DNA from: Citrobacter sedlakii NBRC 105722
GTDB taxonomy: Bacteria; Pseudomonadota; Gammaproteobacteria; Enterobacterales; Enterobacteriaceae
DNA: 64,000 bases
Assembly (NCBI RefSeq): GCF_000759835.1
Contig: NZ_BBNB01000006.1
Span: forward strand, 1-64,000
Direction of reading: 5' to 3'
Shown: piece after piece, positions 61,354-64,000 of the stretch
Position numbering within the stretch: position 1 is the stretch's first letter
How the letters are laid out: each line of letters begins with the position of its first letter
Position numbers and translations under genes: made by a program
Notes under the pieces: model-generated
The model's database searches: none
Told to the model about the DNA's origin: nothing
What the model saw: the letters and a program-made list of their open reading frames with translations, nothing else

Positions 61354-61428
61354 TGGGCCGCCATCGAGGCCTCGAACCCCGTTCCCTACAACAAAAGTCG
61401 TTCGCTCTTCCAGATGAGCTAATGGCGG
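61354..61428 (-). tRNA. tRNA-like gene with an encoded CCA end but a degenerate anticodon arm
   Basis: Acceptor CCGCCAT pairs perfectly with ATGGCGG; discriminator C and encoded CCA follow. D-stem GCTC/GAGC with a GG-containing loop, and T-arm CGGGG-TTCGAGG-CCTCG are standard. The anticodon arm is not: the best helix is ACGAC-TTTT-GTTGT, leaving only a 4-nt loop, where a 7-nt loop is expected (compare the argU-type ACGAC...GTCGT stem). No normal anticodon can be read. 75 nt long, followed by a strong terminator. Confidence 0.72.
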
Positions 61429-61578
61429 TTAGCCGTTTATCATTATCTGATTGAGAATTTACTCATCAGTGATAACGGGCTGAATAATACATAACTCAAA
61501 TTAACCCTGCAAGAGCTAAAGTCCTTTTGAAACGCCTTTAATTCACTGTTTGCTTATTATTTGCGCGCCGATAGCAAA

Positions 61579-64000
61579 TCAAAAGCGCATCCGTATCCCA
61601 ACAACACCCTGAATGGGTTCCTCAATATGGCGACCCTGTCGGTAATTCATTTCACCATACAGCGTGGCGGTGCGAGTTACGTCGGCAGACAGACCCAGGC
61701 CATACTTACCGGAGGTACCGTTAAGATTATTATCAAAACGATTCACATTATTGATTACCGTGCGATTCGATTTTGCTAATTCCTGTTCAACCTCAACCTG
61801 AATGTATGGCGCAATAACAGTGTCATGGCAGGAAAAATGGCCTCCCGTGCGTATACCCATCCCGGCAATAAGAGAACGCGCCGCGCCTGTCTTCGCCCTC
61901 ATCCCGTTTGACAAACGAATATCCGCATCATTAATTTGCGTCCCGGTAAGGCGAAAAAATGGCTCAACGGTGATGGTATCATCCGGCTGGAAAAGTATTC
62001 CGCTTTCAGTCGCGGCGCTCAGACCATATTGATGCCATTCTCCCGTTGCATTACCGCCATTGGTCATACGCACCCTGAGGTTATTATTTAATCTATTCGC
62101 TTTAACCACGCCATCAATATAAACGCCGTTGTGATGATACCAGGTGGCGTAGCCGCCAATACCGTAACTGTCCACATGGCTTTTTCCGCCCCGGGCGTGC
62201 AGGACATGATTTTTGGTCAGCGTGATAAACGCGCCGCTGACAAGCGTTCCATCCTGATATTCCGCCATTCGGTCTCCGCCCAGTTCCAAACCGTTTTGGT
62301 GCAGCGTATATTCAGCACCGCTACTGACCGAAACGTGGCTCTTTTTACCCAGATAATGGCCCCGGACATTCCCCTCGCCCGCCTTTCGCTCACGGCCTGA
62401 GTGATTACGGTAACTGCGCAGGCCGTCCATTTCTGAACGCATAACATTCAGGCCGACGGTCGCCAGGCTCAGGACTGCATCCGTAGAGGGGGTCGTAATC
62501 AGCGAACCGCCGCCATTGCCATTGTTATTCCCATTATCTCCTTCGCTGCCGCCGTCGCCCTCGTTGCCCTCGTTATCTTCATTATCTTCATCGCCTTCGT
62601 TACCTTCATTGCCATCGGTCATCGCGCCGAGATACCAGACATTGCCGCTGTAGCCATCCTTATTCTGTTGATGATACAGCGTATAAAGATACGTACCGCC
62701 ATCAATCGCGGCTGAGCGATGATAATTAGCGCTCACCAGAGAAAATTCCGCTTCACCGCGTTGATCGTGAATAAGATTCACCGTAAGGTCCCTGTCGTCG
62801 GCGATTTCATGCCCCGAGTCAAAAACCATGATAGTAAAGCTGCCAGCGCCCTGACCTATCTCGACAAAATTCGCGTTCTTTTTAGCCAGCGATGAGTTAA
62901 ATAAAAAGTGACCTGAGCCGCTAAGATTATCAATGGTCAGAGCCGCATATTCGCCGTCACTGTCGAGCAGAAAACTTACGTTTCCTCCCTGGAGAGTGAG
63001 ATTGCCGACATAAGCCGGGTCCAGATCCGCGGTGTCGTTATCAATGTCGGTAATGTACAGCGTACCGGCTAGCGTGATGTTATCGGCTACTGCACCGGCA
63101 TCCATATAGACGCCTCCCGCCTGCCCGACATTCATAAAACCGGTCGCGCGTGCGCCATCATATAAATAAGAACGACCGCCATTGATTGTGGTGTCATTAA
63201 TAATGGCATTATTCGACACCGACTGGATCCCGGCGTCAATCCTCGTTCTGTCCGCATAACCTTCGCTATAAACGATCTGATGGCCGCCGTTAATATGCGT
63301 GTCTTCGGCCTGCGAGCCGAAATAAATATACTGGCGCGACGTATCATTAAGCTGCGTTTTTTTCGCCGTGGAGGCGGAAAAGTAAACATACTGAACGCTG
63401 TTATCATTCAGTATCGTATTTTCCACGAAGCCCGGCGCCCAGGTCTGGAATTGAAGCGTCTGAACACTGTTTCCGTTGAGAGTGGTATTCACCGCCAAAC
63501 CACCGGTAAGCTGCTGACGAGCCGTTCCGTTAAGGGTTGTACCTTCTGCAACCGCATTTAAGCCAGAAATATACTGCGCGCCGTGATTAATCGTGGTGTC
63601 TGTCACCCGCGCGCTGTCACTCAGGTATTGTGAAGAGCCTTCCTCTATCGTTGTGTTTTTTGCATGCGCGTTATCCTTGAGCCATTGCTGCCCGCCGTTA
63701 TTGAGCTGAGTGCCGGTGATTAGCGCATTTTCATAACCATACTGGCGTCCGCCGCTCCCCTGAACAACGGTATCCACCGCTTCAGAATAAACGTTTTGCG
63801 TACCATTGCTGTTGATAATCGTCCCCCTGGCAACGGCGTTATCTCTGACATTTTCAAAACCTTTATCGTTAAGAACCGTACCGTAAGACGTGGCGTTATC
63901 CTGTAATTCTAAAACACCACTAATTTTTTGCGGAACAGACATTTCGACAACAATATTTTTTACGACAGCATCTCCATTGTATATTACTGTCTCGCCAGAA
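61579..64000 (-). CDS. AIDA-type autotransporter (partial; N-terminus beyond the right edge)
   Basis: At least 806 residues, open to the end of the window, so the signal peptide is not visible. The passenger has about fifteen imperfect 16-20-residue AIDA repeats (GTxxNNGGxQxxxxxAxAxxTxIxxGG). A low-complexity linker GNEGDE/DNEGNEG then GNNNGNGGGS lies at about 62515-62615. The C-terminal about 280 residues form the beta-barrel, ending GVVGIRMRF. Likely adhesin or aggregation factor. The 150 nt between it and the tRNA-like gene show no gene. Confidence 0.9.
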   Translation of the reverse strand, partial: SGETVIYNGDAVVKNIVVEMSVPQKISGVLELQDNATSYGTVLNDKGFENVRDNAVARGTIINSNGTQNVYSEAVDTVVQGSGGRQYGYENALITGTQLNNGGQQWLKDNAHAKNTTIEEGSSQYLSDSARVTDTTINHGAQYISGLNAVAEGTTLNGTARQQLTGGLAVNTTLNGNSVQTLQFQTWAPGFVENTILNDNSVQYVYFSASTAKKTQLNDTSRQYIYFGSQAEDTHINGGHQIVYSEGYADRTRIDAGIQSVSNNAIINDTTINGGRSYLYDGARATGFMNVGQAGGVYMDAGAVADNITLAGTLYITDIDNDTADLDPAYVGNLTLQGGNVSFLLDSDGEYAALTIDNLSGSGHFLFNSSLAKKNANFVEIGQGAGSFTIMVFDSGHEIADDRDLTVNLIHDQRGEAEFSLVSANYHRSAAIDGGTYLYTLYHQQNKDGYSGNVWYLGAMTDGNEGNEGDEDNEDNEGNEGDGGSEGDNGNNNGNGGGSLITTPSTDAVLSLATVGLNVMRSEMDGLRSYRNHSGRERKAGEGNVRGHYLGKKSHVSVSSGAEYTLHQNGLELGGDRMAEYQDGTLVSGAFITLTKNHVLHARGGKSHVDSYGIGGYATWYHHNGVYIDGVVKANRLNNNLRVRMTNGGNATGEWHQYGLSAATESGILFQPDDTITVEPFFRLTGTQINDADIRLSNGMRAKTGAARSLIAGMGIRTGGHFSCHDTVIAPYIQVEVEQELAKSNRTVINNVNRFDNNLNGTSGKYGLGLSADVTRTATLYGEMNYRQGRHIEEPIQGVVGIRMRF

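Noticed and set aside
61354..64000. Genomic island integrated at the tRNA-like gene
   Set aside because: No integrase and no direct repeat of the tRNA 3' end visible within the window; the right boundary is not seen.

Overview
The window is chromosomal DNA of an enteric gamma-proteobacterium, most likely a Citrobacter. Most of it follows the E. coli/Salmonella order around 38-40 min: chb, osmE, nadE, cho, spy, ast, xthA, ynj, gdhA, topB, selD, sppA, ansA, pncA, yeaC, msrB, gapA, yeaD-yeaH, dgcJ, yeaK-yeaQ, yoaG, yeaR, leuE. The genus is suggested by a chromosomal class A beta-lactamase with a divergent LysR regulator, the arrangement known from Citrobacter species such as C. sedlakii, C. koseri and relatives. 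The species call is inference.

Layout. 1-2482: chitobiose operon chbBCAR on the minus strand. 2726-5776: osmE, nadE, cho, spy. 6126-12153: the arginine succinyltransferase operon astCADBE, with a sigma54-type promoter. 12597-18788: xthA, a TVP38-type membrane protein, the ynjBCD ABC transporter and the rhodanese ynjE. 18831-22316: ynjF, an inserted AhpD-like gene, nudG, ynjH, gdhA. 22332-29766: topB, selD, ydjA, sppA, ansA, pncA. 29964-31698: a GH18 chitinase and a yajD-like HNH gene, occupying the place of the E. coli ydjE-L genes. 31756-45119: yeaC through nimT. 45170-55089: a mosaic of conserved small genes (yeaO, yoaF, yoaK, broken yoaJ, yeaQ, yoaG, yeaR, leuE) and accessory genes. The accessory genes are an amidotransferase-like gene, a DUF523 gene, a second RyhB-type sRNA, a cysteine-form formate dehydrogenase H, an unknown membrane protein and an O-antigen acyltransferase. 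55205-64000: umuDC, zinT, a Cys-rich copper-storage-type protein, uspF, lysR and the beta-lactamase, a DUF1471 protein, a tRNA-like gene and a truncated AIDA-type autotransporter.

Links between genes. The chb operon and the chitinase both carry the ChiX sRNA pairing motif, one as the known chbB-chbC decoy and one over the chitinase ribosome-binding site. This suggests one sRNA circuit for chitin depolymerisation and chitobiose uptake. Sigma54-type promoters precede astC, yeaG and fdhF, tying nitrogen starvation and formate metabolism together. LexA boxes precede cho and umuD, a Zur box precedes zinT, an NsrR-like box precedes yeaR and a Fur box drives the RyhB-like sRNA. I saw no prophage, integrase, insertion sequence or CRISPR array.
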